Notes: generated by a model from the letters alone, not told the origin. A DNA stretch of 5,879 nt from Flavobacteriales bacterium (GCA_002402165.1 NVVI01000017.1:42015-47893), one strand, 5' to 3'; shown: positions 1 through 5,878, numbered from the stretch's first letter. Made by a program: numbers and translations.

Positions 1-120
1 TGGATTGATAAGATTGAAAGTTGGTTTAATGGTGGTTTAATGGTAAAGCTTAAAAATGGCGAACAGGTAGAGATATCAAGGCGGCAGGCAAGTAAATTAA
101 AAGAAATGAAGAGTTTGTAA
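1..120 (+). CDS. LytTR-family DNA-binding response regulator, C-terminal fragment
   Basis: Reading from base 1 gives 39 codons and a TAA stop at 118-120; the 5' part lies outside the window. The visible residues begin WIDKIESWFNGG and continue through KLKNGEQVEISRRQASKLKEM. This matches the end of the LytTR DNA-binding domain, where a Gly-(Glu/Gln) turn is followed by a V-S-R-R helix that ends the domain. Such domains usually sit C-terminal to a receiver domain in LytT/AlgR-type regulators, which are partnered with membrane histidine kinases and are very common in Bacteroidota. The receiver domain and kinase cannot be seen, so the full architecture is inferred. An 11-bp tandem repeat (TGGTTTAATGG, 22-32 and 33-43) lies within the coding sequence. 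It encodes family-typical residues, so it is probably coincidental. Confidence 0.85.
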   Translation, partial: WIDKIESWFNGGLMVKLKNGEQVEISRRQASKLKEMKSL

Positions 121-135
121 TAAACGCTTGTTTAT
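120..135 (+). terminator. weak hairpin after the LytTR gene
   Basis: ATAAAC (120-125), loop GCTT, then GTTTAT (130-135) form a perfect 6-bp stem that starts on the last base of the stop codon. The stem is AT-rich and has no T-tract after it, so termination is only a possibility. Confidence 0.2.
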
Positions 136-151
136 CTGCTATTATGTGTGA

Positions 152-186
152 TTTGTCTTGCAATTAGGCTTATACGTATAATATTT
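152..186 (+). promoter_or_regulatory. possible Bacteroidota-type promoter upstream of the SiaC-like gene
   Basis: The 118-bp gap between the LytTR stop and the next gene contains TTTG at 152-155, then an AT-rich block with TATACGTATA (171-180, a perfect 10-bp palindrome) and TAATATTT (179-186). The Bacteroidota promoter consensus is roughly TTTG, a spacer near 20 bp, then TAnnTTTG. The -33-like element fits well, but the -7-like element matches only partly. The sequence CTTATACGTA (169-178) recurs at 1935-1944 in the gap before the T9SS gene. Confidence 0.25.
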
Positions 187-238
187 TAACCATCTTATTA
201 AATTTATTCAGATATTGATTATCCAATTAAGAATTAAG

Positions 239-634
239 ATGGAAAAAATTAGGATAGAACCAACAGATGTTTCACCAGAAGTTATCTTTGATATTGAAAA
301 GAATCTCTTTTCAATTAAGGGAAAATCTGTTGTGACTGAAGTAGATAGTTTCTATATTCCATTAATAGAATGGTTAGAGAATGCACAAGAACAACTTGAC
401 AAGAGAATAGACTTTGTATTTGATTTAGAGTATTTCAATATTTTTTCTTCCAAAAGAATTTTATTCATTCTTTATAAATTAAGAGATTTAAAAGAAGAAG
501 GTGTAGACGTTCATGTTATTTGGCATTTTTCTATAGAAGATGATGACATGAAAGAAGTAGGAGAAGATTTTGCTTGCATGGTAAATTTGCCTTTTGAGTT
601 TATTAGTAATACAATGCATCCTGAATTAATTTAA
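239..634 (+). CDS. SiaC/DUF1987-family regulatory protein lacking the phospho-acceptor Thr
   Basis: This is a 131-residue cytoplasmic protein if it starts at ATG 239 (MEKIRIEPT). An in-frame ATG at 215 would add eight residues, but family alignment favours the later start. Family features are a T-x-x-x-PEVIFD segment at the N-terminus, I-K-G-K-S near residue 26, FY-x-P-x-x-x-WL near residues 38-45, LEYFN at 63-67 followed by S-S-K at 70-72, and an HV-x-W-H strand followed by an acidic DDDM-x-x-x-GE segment. In Pseudomonas, SiaC is a small switch protein phosphorylated by the kinase SiaB and dephosphorylated by the PP2C-type phosphatase SiaA, and it binds a diguanylate cyclase. The usual family motif is NTSS-x-K, with Thr68 as phospho-acceptor. 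Here the segment is NIFSSK, which puts Ile at residue 68. The usual S-x-P-E-N stretch is also altered, to SVVTEV. It may be a diverged paralog that is not controlled by phosphorylation at that site. No SiaA or SiaB partner is visible here. Confidence 0.8.
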   Translation: MEKIRIEPTDVSPEVIFDIEKNLFSIKGKSVVTEVDSFYIPLIEWLENAQEQLDKRIDFVFDLEYFNIFSSKRILFILYKLRDLKEEGVDVHVIWHFSIEDDDMKEVGEDFACMVNLPFEFISNTMHPELI

Positions 635-718
635 CCCCTAGTATTTTTTATTAATTATATTGCTCACTTTTGTAGTAACAACTGTAAAGGAGAGCTTTAT
701 TATTTAAAAATAAAACAG

Positions 719-1357
719 ATGAAAAACATTTCTTTGGGACTAAATGGTGTATTAATAATTGCTGTTGCAATATTGTACTATTTACAATTTTCTAGCAACA
801 ACTCTATTGAAGAGGATATAGCTACTGAAATAGAACAAACTGAAATTGAAGAACCAATTGAAGTAGCAAAAATTGAATCTAAAATAGGGTACTTAAACGT
901 TGATTCTCTACAAGCAAATTACAAATTATACGCTGAGTTAATTAATAAGCTTAAAAGAAGAGAAAAAAAATATGAAAAGGAACTTTCTATAAAGTCTGCT
1001 GCATTTGAGGGAAAAGTAAGAGATTTTCAAAATAAAGCACCAACAATGACTCAATTTGAGGGGCAAATTAAACAAAAAGAGTTAGCAGAAGAAGAGCAAA
1101 AATTATACAAGATGAGAGATGATTTTGCTGTTAAATTTCAAAACGAAGAAGCAAAATTGAATGATGAATTCCAGAAAAATGTAAAAGATTTTATTAAGAA
1201 ATTTAACGAAAGTTCCAACTATAATATTATTATTGGAGCATCTCAGGTAGGTAACATAGTGCTAGATTATAATGAGGGAATCAACATAACTAACGATATT
1301 GTAGTTGGATTAAACGAGTTGTACGATCAAAAACAAGCTGAAAAAAATAAGAAATAA
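719..1357 (+). CDS. OmpH/Skp-family periplasmic chaperone, membrane-anchored
   Basis: The gene encodes 212 residues. Residues 5-23 are a hydrophobic segment (LGLNGVLIIAVAILYYLQF) with no clear Ala-X-Ala cleavage site, so the protein is probably an inner-membrane-anchored periplasmic protein rather than a freely soluble one. Residues 25-55 are a Glu/Ile-rich acidic linker. The OmpH domain spans about 57-205. It opens with the typical IGYLNVDSL strand and runs into long charged coiled-coil helices (about 70-165, rich in K, E and Q). It closes with NYNIIIGASQVGNIVLDYNEGINIT, followed by the final helix D-I-V-x-G-LNE-LY. Skp/OmpH proteins hold unfolded outer-membrane proteins in the periplasm for delivery to the BAM complex. 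Bacteroidota carry several paralogs, and this one's clients are unknown. Its stop codon overlaps the next start codon (TAATG), which suggests translational coupling. Confidence 0.87.
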   Translation: MKNISLGLNGVLIIAVAILYYLQFSSNNSIEEDIATEIEQTEIEEPIEVAKIESKIGYLNVDSLQANYKLYAELINKLKRREKKYEKELSIKSAAFEGKVRDFQNKAPTMTQFEGQIKQKELAEEEQKLYKMRDDFAVKFQNEEAKLNDEFQKNVKDFIKKFNESSNYNIIIGASQVGNIVLDYNEGINITNDIVVGLNELYDQKQAEKNKK

Positions 1358-1917
1358 TGCTTATTGCACAAGAAAAAAAGAAGACAAATATTGCTGAGTA
1401 TATTTTATATATGTGGCAAATTGAAGACATTATACGTTCACATCATTTTGATTTGACTCAAATAACAGACTCAGTAATTAGTAAATTTAATACTACTACT
1501 GAGGTGCAATATGACATGAAGTTTTGGTACCAAAACTTGATTGAACAAATGATGAAGGAAGGGATTTCCGATAAAGGACATTTGAGTTTTGTAATGAAGC
1601 ACGTAGAAGAAATAAACAACCTACATAATTCATTGTTAACTACGATGCAAGATGTGAAATATCAAGAAGCTTATTTAGCAGCAAAAGATAACATCAATAA
1701 TTTTATGATTAAATCCGGAGGTGAATCAAAAAACGAAATACACGCCTGTTTAAATGGTTTATATGGATATTTGATGTTGAAGCTAAAAGGAGTAGAAATA
1801 AGTGATCCAACTAAGGAGGCAATGGCTTCATTTAGTAAGTTATTGGCTGTTTTAGTAGAGTGCTACAATAAGCTACAAAAAGGCGAATTAACGTTTCCAA
1901 AAGAAAAAAGCAACTAA
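1357..1917 (+). CDS. DUF4924 family protein
   Basis: The gene encodes 186 residues. The ATG at 1357 shares its A with the TAA stop of the OmpH gene. The N-terminus, MLIAQEKKKTNIAEYILYMW followed by QIEDIIR, is the hallmark of DUF4924, a family of uncharacterised proteins found mainly in Bacteroidota. The rest is predicted to be largely alpha-helical, with segments around WYQNLIEQMMKEGI (58-71), HLSFVMKHVEEINNLHNSLL (75-94) and EIHACLNGLYGYLMLKLKG (127-145). There is no signal peptide, transmembrane segment or recognisable catalytic motif, so it is probably cytoplasmic. The one-base overlap with the chaperone gene argues for co-expression and perhaps a shared envelope-related process, but that is inference. 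No function is known to me. Confidence 0.8.
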   Translation: MLIAQEKKKTNIAEYILYMWQIEDIIRSHHFDLTQITDSVISKFNTTTEVQYDMKFWYQNLIEQMMKEGISDKGHLSFVMKHVEEINNLHNSLLTTMQDVKYQEAYLAAKDNINNFMIKSGGESKNEIHACLNGLYGYLMLKLKGVEISDPTKEAMASFSKLLAVLVECYNKLQKGELTFPKEKSN

Positions 1918-1934
1918 TCACAACATTTTTAAGT

Positions 1935-1944
1935 CTTATACGTA
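1935..1944 (+). promoter_or_regulatory. CTTATACGTA motif before the T9SS-substrate gene
   Basis: The 51-bp gap between the DUF4924 stop and the TTG start contains CTTATACGTA followed by ATATAC. The same 10-mer lies at 169-178 in the gap before the SiaC-like gene. It has a TACGTA palindromic core. It could be part of a -10-like element or an operator, or it could be chance in AT-rich intergenic DNA. Confidence 0.2.
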
Positions 1945-1968
1945 ATATACTGCTGCTAAACACTGGTT

Positions 1969-3501
1969 TTGAAAAAGTTAGGATTAATCATATTATTATT
2001 TATTGGACTTACTAAAGTTCATGCAAACTGTACAACAAACATAGTTCCTGTTCCTGTCGTAGATAGTATCTCTGTTGATTTAGCAGGAAATATAACTATA
2101 TGCTGGCAACCAGTTGCTGATCCGGATTTAGAATTTTATACCATATTCATGGTAAATCCTGGAACTGGAGCTAATGACAGTATAGACTCTGTTGCAATAG
2201 GAGTAAATTGTTATACCATTCCTTTTGGAAGTAATAATTCAGATTTTGAATCAATACAATTAGGAGTTGTAGGGGTTGATATATGCAATAATCAAAGTGC
2301 GGTAGGTACAAATTACCACAATACCATGTGGTTAGATTATACATTTGATGTATGTAATGCTAGTGCTTTTTTAGAGTGGAATGCTTATGATGATTTTACA
2401 TCTGGGCCAACTGTTCTATATAGCATATATGTAAGTATTAATAGCGGTGCATATATTTTAGCTGGCACATCATTTACTACCAACTTTACTTATACAGGAA
2501 TAACCCAAGGGACTACTTACGATTTTTATGTGATGGCAGTTGAAAATAGCGGGGCAGGTCCTTTTAGTTCTTCTTCAAATGATATTAATGTTCCCACAGC
2601 AACGTTTCTAAAAATTCCAGCGTTTAATTATATGTATGCTGCAACAGTAGTAGATTCTACAACAATTAATTTGCAGTTTTATGTAGATACTGCTGCAGAT
2701 ATAAGTTCATATAGCATTAAAAGAGCTACGAGTTTAGCAGGTCCGTATAATATTGTTGGATCAGTTGGTGCTTTTACAGGAATGAATCCATTAATACAAT
2801 TTACGGATGATAATGATTTAAATGCAAATACAACCTACTACTTCTATCAAGTAGAAACTGTTAATATATGTGGTGTTTCAGGTTATCCTTCTAACATTGG
2901 AAGAACAGTTTGGGTTAGTGTTGAAGCAAATAATATTGAAGCGACTAATACGCTTACCATTACACCTTATGAAGGGTGGTTAGGAGGTGTGCAAAAATAC
3001 GATGTATATAGAGCAGTAGCTGGTGTTTGGGAATCTTCTCCTATTACAACGTTAGCTGTATTTACTGATACAGTTATTTATGTAGATGATATTACAGATG
3101 TTTTTAAAGGCGATGGAGAATTTTGCTATAAAATTATAGCTACGGAAAATATTGTAGCTCATGTTGGTGGCTTACCAGAAGCTTCTAGTATCTCTAATGA
3201 ATCATGTGTTTTTCAAGAACCATATTTGTATGTGCCAAATGCATTTGCTCCTGAAAGTATCTATAATCCTGAATTTAAACCAATATTAACCTTTGCTGAT
3301 CCTGAGTCTTATGTGTTTCAGATTTATAATAAGTGGGGACAAAAAATCTTTGAAACTGGAAATGTAATGGAAGCTTGGAATGGGAGAGTGAATAATTCTG
3401 GAAAAATGTGCCAAGTAGATTCTTATGTTTATGTAATTAAATTTCTTTCTGCAAAAGGAGAAGAATTTTCTAAAAGAGGAGTGGTAACACTTATCAACTA
3501 A
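1969..3501 (+). CDS. secreted fibronectin-III-like protein with T9SS type B sorting domain
   Basis: The gene encodes 510 residues. The start is TTG at 1969. The frame is closed by TAA at 1957-1959 and holds no ATG before the signal peptide. Residues 1-19 (MKKLGLIILLFIGLTKVHA) form a clear Sec signal peptide with cleavage after VHA. Residues 27-415 are beta-rich and look like about four fibronectin-III-like modules (roughly 27-112, 120-208, 215-312 and 313-415). They carry recurring TTYDFYVMAVEN- and TTYYFYQVETVN-type strands. Residues 419-510 match the gliding-motility-associated/CHU_C type B C-terminal domain: YVPNAFAPES, then FQIYNKWGQKIFET, a W-N-G segment, YVYVIKF and GVVTLIN. This domain directs export across the outer membrane by T9SS, with release or surface attachment. 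Nine cysteines remain in the mature part. I see no enzymatic motif, so the role is probably adhesive or structural. It is convergent with fdhD. Confidence 0.88.
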   Translation: MKKLGLIILLFIGLTKVHANCTTNIVPVPVVDSISVDLAGNITICWQPVADPDLEFYTIFMVNPGTGANDSIDSVAIGVNCYTIPFGSNNSDFESIQLGVVGVDICNNQSAVGTNYHNTMWLDYTFDVCNASAFLEWNAYDDFTSGPTVLYSIYVSINSGAYILAGTSFTTNFTYTGITQGTTYDFYVMAVENSGAGPFSSSSNDINVPTATFLKIPAFNYMYAATVVDSTTINLQFYVDTAADISSYSIKRATSLAGPYNIVGSVGAFTGMNPLIQFTDDNDLNANTTYYFYQVETVNICGVSGYPSNIGRTVWVSVEANNIEATNTLTITPYEGWLGGVQKYDVYRAVAGVWESSPITTLAVFTDTVIYVDDITDVFKGDGEFCYKIIATENIVAHVGGLPEASSISNESCVFQEPYLYVPNAFAPESIYNPEFKPILTFADPESYVFQIYNKWGQKIFETGNVMEAWNGRVNNSGKMCQVDSYVYVIKFLSAKGEEFSKRGVVTLIN

Positions 3502-3552
3502 AGGAGTCATTATTTTCTCCCTTTAGGGGAGATGCCTTTTAGGCAGAGGGGC
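3498..3552. repeat. palindromic repeat between convergent genes, possible bidirectional terminator
   Basis: Two adjacent hairpins are visible: CTCCC (3517-3521)/GGGAG (3527-3531) with loop TTTAG, and TGCCT (3533-3537)/AGGCA (3541-3545) with loop TTT, followed by GAGGGGC. An alternative hairpin pairs CTAAAGGAG (3498-3506) with CTCCCTTTAG (3517-3526), with one bulged C. From memory, the CTCCC-TTTAG-GGGAGATGCC ... GGCAGAGGGG arrangement resembles a dispersed repeat common in Bacteroidota genomes. It sits in the 37-bp gap between convergent stop codons and runs into the 3' end of fdhD, supplying that gene's TAA stop (3539-3541) and last few codons. No strong T-tract follows on either strand, so the terminator role is plausible but not certain. 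Confidence 0.65.
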
Positions 3553-4363
3553 TAACTAATCGCTCTGGGTGCGAATAACAGGTGGCTTTATTTTCTCTAC
3601 AAAACCCTAATAATGTAATGCCGAGCTCTTTTGCAAAATCTACAGCTAATGTTGATGGAGCAGAAACAGCAGCAAGTATTGGAATTTTAGCAGCAAATGC
3701 TTTTGAAACTATTTCATAAGAAACCCTTCCGCTAACTGTTAAACATGTTGCTTTGTTGAGTTGCTTGTTATTAACTAAATGACCAATTACTTTATCTACA
3801 GCATTATGCCTACCAATATCTTCTCTAATTGATAACAGCTCTATATTTTTAGAAAATGCTGCTGCTGCATGAGAGCCACCAGACTGATGAAATGTTGGTT
3901 GCCCTTTATTCATGACTTCAAACATTTTAAAGAGGTCTTTAATGCTTAATGTATTACCATTTTTTAATTGTTGACTTCCATCTAAATTTTCCAATTCTTT
4001 TTTACCACAAATACCACAAGAAGAAACAGACAAAAGATTTCTACTATTCGAATAGCCATCACTTAAAAGAGTTTTATCAATTATAATATTGGCTTCAGTT
4101 ATTCCTTTTTCTTCGTTTTTAGGAAAAGAGATATTTAATTTTTTTCCTGATTTGTAAATATCTTCAGAATACAAAAGACCTCTAACTAAATCTTCATCAT
4201 TTCCAGGAGTTCTCATGGTGATGCTAAAGATTTCATCATTGATGATGATTTGAAGTGCTTCTTCAACAGTTAAATTATCATCGACATTAAACCTATTGTC
4301 TCCACAAAATTTTTTCCCTTGGTAATTGTCTATTGCCATTTCGTTATCTATAAAGATTGTCAT
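3539..4363 (-). CDS. fdhD: FdhD, formate dehydrogenase accessory sulfurtransferase
   Basis: The gene encodes 274 residues. FdhD transfers sulfur from the cysteine desulfurase IscS to the molybdenum cofactor of formate dehydrogenase, which is needed for that enzyme's activity. Diagnostic segments are MRTPGNDEDLVRGLLYSEDI (50-69), SVSSCGICGKKEL (112-124) with the CxxC pair C116/C119, SGGSHAAAAF (161-170), REDIGRHNAVDKVIGHL (180-196), and SGRVSYEIVSKAFAAKIPIL (211-230) leading into SAPSTLAVDFA. The length is typical of the family. The first ATG (4363-4361) lies inside a dispersed repeat. A second in-frame ATG at 4339 (MAIDNYQGKKF) is a plausible true start eight residues later. The C-terminal residues after HPERL and the stop codon come from the repeat at 3498-3552. 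No formate dehydrogenase or other Mo-cofactor gene is in the window. Confidence 0.95.
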   Translation of the reverse strand: MTIFIDNEMAIDNYQGKKFCGDNRFNVDDNLTVEEALQIIINDEIFSITMRTPGNDEDLVRGLLYSEDIYKSGKKLNISFPKNEEKGITEANIIIDKTLLSDGYSNSRNLLSVSSCGICGKKELENLDGSQQLKNGNTLSIKDLFKMFEVMNKGQPTFHQSGGSHAAAAFSKNIELLSIREDIGRHNAVDKVIGHLVNNKQLNKATCLTVSGRVSYEIVSKAFAAKIPILAAVSAPSTLAVDFAKELGITLLGFCRENKATCYSHPERLVSPSA

Positions 4364-4445
4364 CCTGAGCTTGTCGAAGGATAGAGCAATCTTGGTATTT
4401 TCTTTTTTTATGGATTCGACAGCACTTCGACAAGCTCAGTGTGAC
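4359..4445. repeat. REP-like inverted repeat pair between trmN6 and fdhD
   Basis: The left arm (4359-4379) contains CTGAGCTTGTCGAAG, and the right arm (4425-4445) contains CTTCGACAAGCTCAG. The two 21-nt arms are inverted copies matching at 19 of 21 positions, separated by a 45-nt AT-rich spacer with a run of T. A short direct repeat, TTCGACA, occurs at 4415-4421 and 4426-4432. From memory, the arm sequence (CATCCTGAGCTTGTCGAAGG) is a dispersed extragenic element found in many bacterial genomes, including Bacteroidota. The element fills most of the 106-bp gap downstream of trmN6, so it could form a long hairpin in that transcript. It also overlaps the first possible fdhD start codon (4361-4363). 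Confidence 0.8.
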
Positions 4446-4469
4446 ATCTCTCACCATGACAAAAGAAAA

Positions 4470-5171
4470 TTAAAACTTCAAATAAAAATCTTTGGTTAAA
4501 GATATGTATTCTTTTGTGTAATGGTGTCTTGTTTCATTTTCAATTGTGAATTTTGTTTTAATGAGTTCTTTCTTCTGAAAAGAGAATTCCATTAAAACTC
4601 TTTTAGCTGGTTTTGTTAAATTGGGTTTAACAATACATTCTTTATTCAAAAACAAGTTTTGCTCCTCTGCTAATTGGATAAATTGTTTTGATTCAGCTAT
4701 TGGTAAAATCAATGAGAAAATTCCATCAGGTTTTAGTAATCGAATTACAGCACTAATTAAATCTGCAAATGATAAATTATCAGTATGTCTGGCAGTATTT
4801 CTTTCTGAATTAGGAGCTTTAGTAGATTCGATAAAAAAAGGAGGGTTACTTATGATGACATCGTATTTTTTGTTGGGGCCATAATTTTGAATAGAACAAT
4901 GATGTGCGTTAATTTGATCTGACCAATTACAATTTTTCACATTCTCTACCGCTTGGGTATAAGCTGATTTTTCTATTTCAACCCCATCAATAATTGCAGC
5001 TTGGTTACGTTGGGCAAGCATTATTGCAATTAAACCAGTTCCAGTTCCAATGTCTAACAAATTACCTTCTTTAACTCTTGACCAAGCCCCTAGCAATACA
5101 CCATCAGTACCAACTTTCATGGCAGTAGTATTCTGCTGTATGGTAAATTGTTTGAATTGGAAGGAGTTCAT
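4470..5171 (-). CDS. trmN6: TrmN6/YfiC, tRNA1(Val) (adenine37-N6)-methyltransferase
   Basis: The gene encodes 233 residues and is full length for the family. TrmN6 (YfiC in E. coli) uses S-adenosylmethionine to methylate N6 of adenine 37, next to the anticodon of tRNA-Val. Family features are FKQFTIQQ with AMKVGTDGVLLGAW (17-30) and the SAM-binding motif I LDIGTGTGLIAIMLAQR (39-55). An acidic motif II follows at VEIEKSAYTQAVEN (64-77). The catalytic NPPF tetrad is at 109-112 in DVIISNPPFF, followed by NSERNTARHTDNLSF (121-135), GIFSLILP (150-157) and KPAKRVLMEFSF (187-198). The NPPF plus N-terminal GTDGVLLGAW combination separates it from ribosomal or DNA N6-methyltransferases. It lies 45 bp downstream of the GIY-YIG gene and 106 bp upstream of fdhD on the same strand, with no obvious functional link to either. 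Confidence 0.93.
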   Translation of the reverse strand: MNSFQFKQFTIQQNTTAMKVGTDGVLLGAWSRVKEGNLLDIGTGTGLIAIMLAQRNQAAIIDGVEIEKSAYTQAVENVKNCNWSDQINAHHCSIQNYGPNKKYDVIISNPPFFIESTKAPNSERNTARHTDNLSFADLISAVIRLLKPDGIFSLILPIAESKQFIQLAEEQNLFLNKECIVKPNLTKPAKRVLMEFSFQKKELIKTKFTIENETRHHYTKEYISLTKDFYLKF

Positions 5172-5216
5172 TGGTGTTTAATGCGGTTATGGGTAATCAG
5201 CTTTGTGTTTATTTTT

Positions 5217-5807
5217 TTAGTTGTTTTGAATATTCCATTCAAAATTTTGGCTTTTTAAAATTTCAAACTCTAAATTATTAATTTCAATTGTTGTTTTTTC
5301 ATTCATTTTATAAACATAAAAATCTACATTTTTACATTCATTTATTTTTGAATTTAGATGACAATTAGTTGATTGTCCATCACGATAACAATTTTTTGCA
5401 TTTATCCTTCCGTAACCTTGATTTACTCTTTTTTTAAAATTATCTGTACATCTACCAATATATTTAATTTCATCCTCGACTACCCATGCGTAAATACCTT
5501 TATCTTCTAAATTAGTTTCAATATTAAATTCACAGAATATATTGTCTCCATGTTTATTCAAAAACTTTAGATATTTAGTGTTTGAAGATTTTTTTAGATT
5601 ATATAAAAACTTACCTAATGGTTTTTCAAAGTGACTCTTTTGATATTTTTCAAATTCTTCTTTTAATGATTTATATTTTGGATGATCGAGTGTTTCTCCA
5701 AGAGTTTTGTTGTTTTTTGTGCGGAAAATAGAATGCAAATTATTCTTCGAGAAATTAATTTGAGTTTTTTCGAGCACTAGAATTTTGTCATTACACCTTA
5801 GAATCAT
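5217..5807 (-). CDS. GIY-YIG nuclease-domain protein with unrecognised N-terminal region
   Basis: The gene encodes 196 residues. The C-terminal half is a GIY-YIG endonuclease domain: GIYAWVV (104-110), IKYIGRC (114-120) with Y116, Arg127 in FKKRV, a candidate metal-binding Glu180 in INNLEFEIL, and Asn192 in the terminal EWN segment. All five expected catalytic positions (Tyr106, Tyr116, Arg127, Glu180, Asn192) appear present, so it is probably active. Between them lies YGRINAKNCYRDGQSTNCHL (132-151), a Cys- and GQ-T-N-containing insertion that I recall from a subgroup of bacterial stand-alone GIY-YIG proteins. Residues 1-100 are Lys/Asn/Phe-rich with no domain I recognise; this part could bind DNA. 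The family includes homing, restriction and repair nucleases, and the substrate cannot be read from sequence. No cognate DNA methyltransferase is visible; the neighbouring methyltransferase is a tRNA enzyme. Its strong Lys, Asn and Phe bias differs from the neighbours and suggests an accessory gene. Confidence 0.8.
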   Translation of the reverse strand: MILRCNDKILVLEKTQINFSKNNLHSIFRTKNNKTLGETLDHPKYKSLKEEFEKYQKSHFEKPLGKFLYNLKKSSNTKYLKFLNKHGDNIFCEFNIETNLEDKGIYAWVVEDEIKYIGRCTDNFKKRVNQGYGRINAKNCYRDGQSTNCHLNSKINECKNVDFYVYKMNEKTTIEINNLEFEILKSQNFEWNIQNN

Positions 5808-5864
5808 ACTGTTTTATTTAGCTTGCAGGTAAACCGAAAAACGTACCATTACTTTTATTCGCTC

Positions 5865-5878
5865 CCGATAGCTATCGG
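5865..5878. repeat. perfect palindrome CCGATAGCTATCGG at the window edge
   Basis: This 14-bp perfect palindrome is preceded by CTC and cut off by the window end one base later. It lies 57 bp upstream of the GIY-YIG start. From memory, similar CCCGATAGCTATCGGG elements recur in intergenic regions of Bacteroidota genomes, as repeats or terminator stems. The rest of the 72-bp segment 5808-5879 shows no gene and no clear promoter. Confidence 0.6.

Noticed and set aside
22..44. 11-bp tandem repeat TGGTTTAATGG as a phase-variation site in the LytTR gene
   Set aside because: There are only two copies, and the encoded residues (WFNGGLMV) fit the LytTR family without any indel, so chance is the simpler explanation.
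686..692. AAAGGAG as a Shine-Dalgarno site for the OmpH gene
   Set aside because: It lies about 26 bases upstream of the ATG at 719, too far for a ribosome binding site, and no in-frame ATG lies closer to it.
3286..3510. 74-codon open frame on the minus strand
   Set aside because: It lies antisense to the well-supported T9SS C-terminal domain, has no recognisable domain, and its composition reads like a shadow frame.
4621..4884. 87-codon open frame on the plus strand
   Set aside because: It is fully antisense to the conserved core of TrmN6, including the NPPF region, and has no family features.
4470..5807. GIY-YIG nuclease plus adjacent NPPF methyltransferase as a restriction-modification system
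   Set aside because: The methyltransferase has the full TrmN6/YfiC signature (GTDGVLLGAW, ARHT and KRVLMEFS segments), which marks a tRNA enzyme, and it lacks a DNA target-recognition domain.
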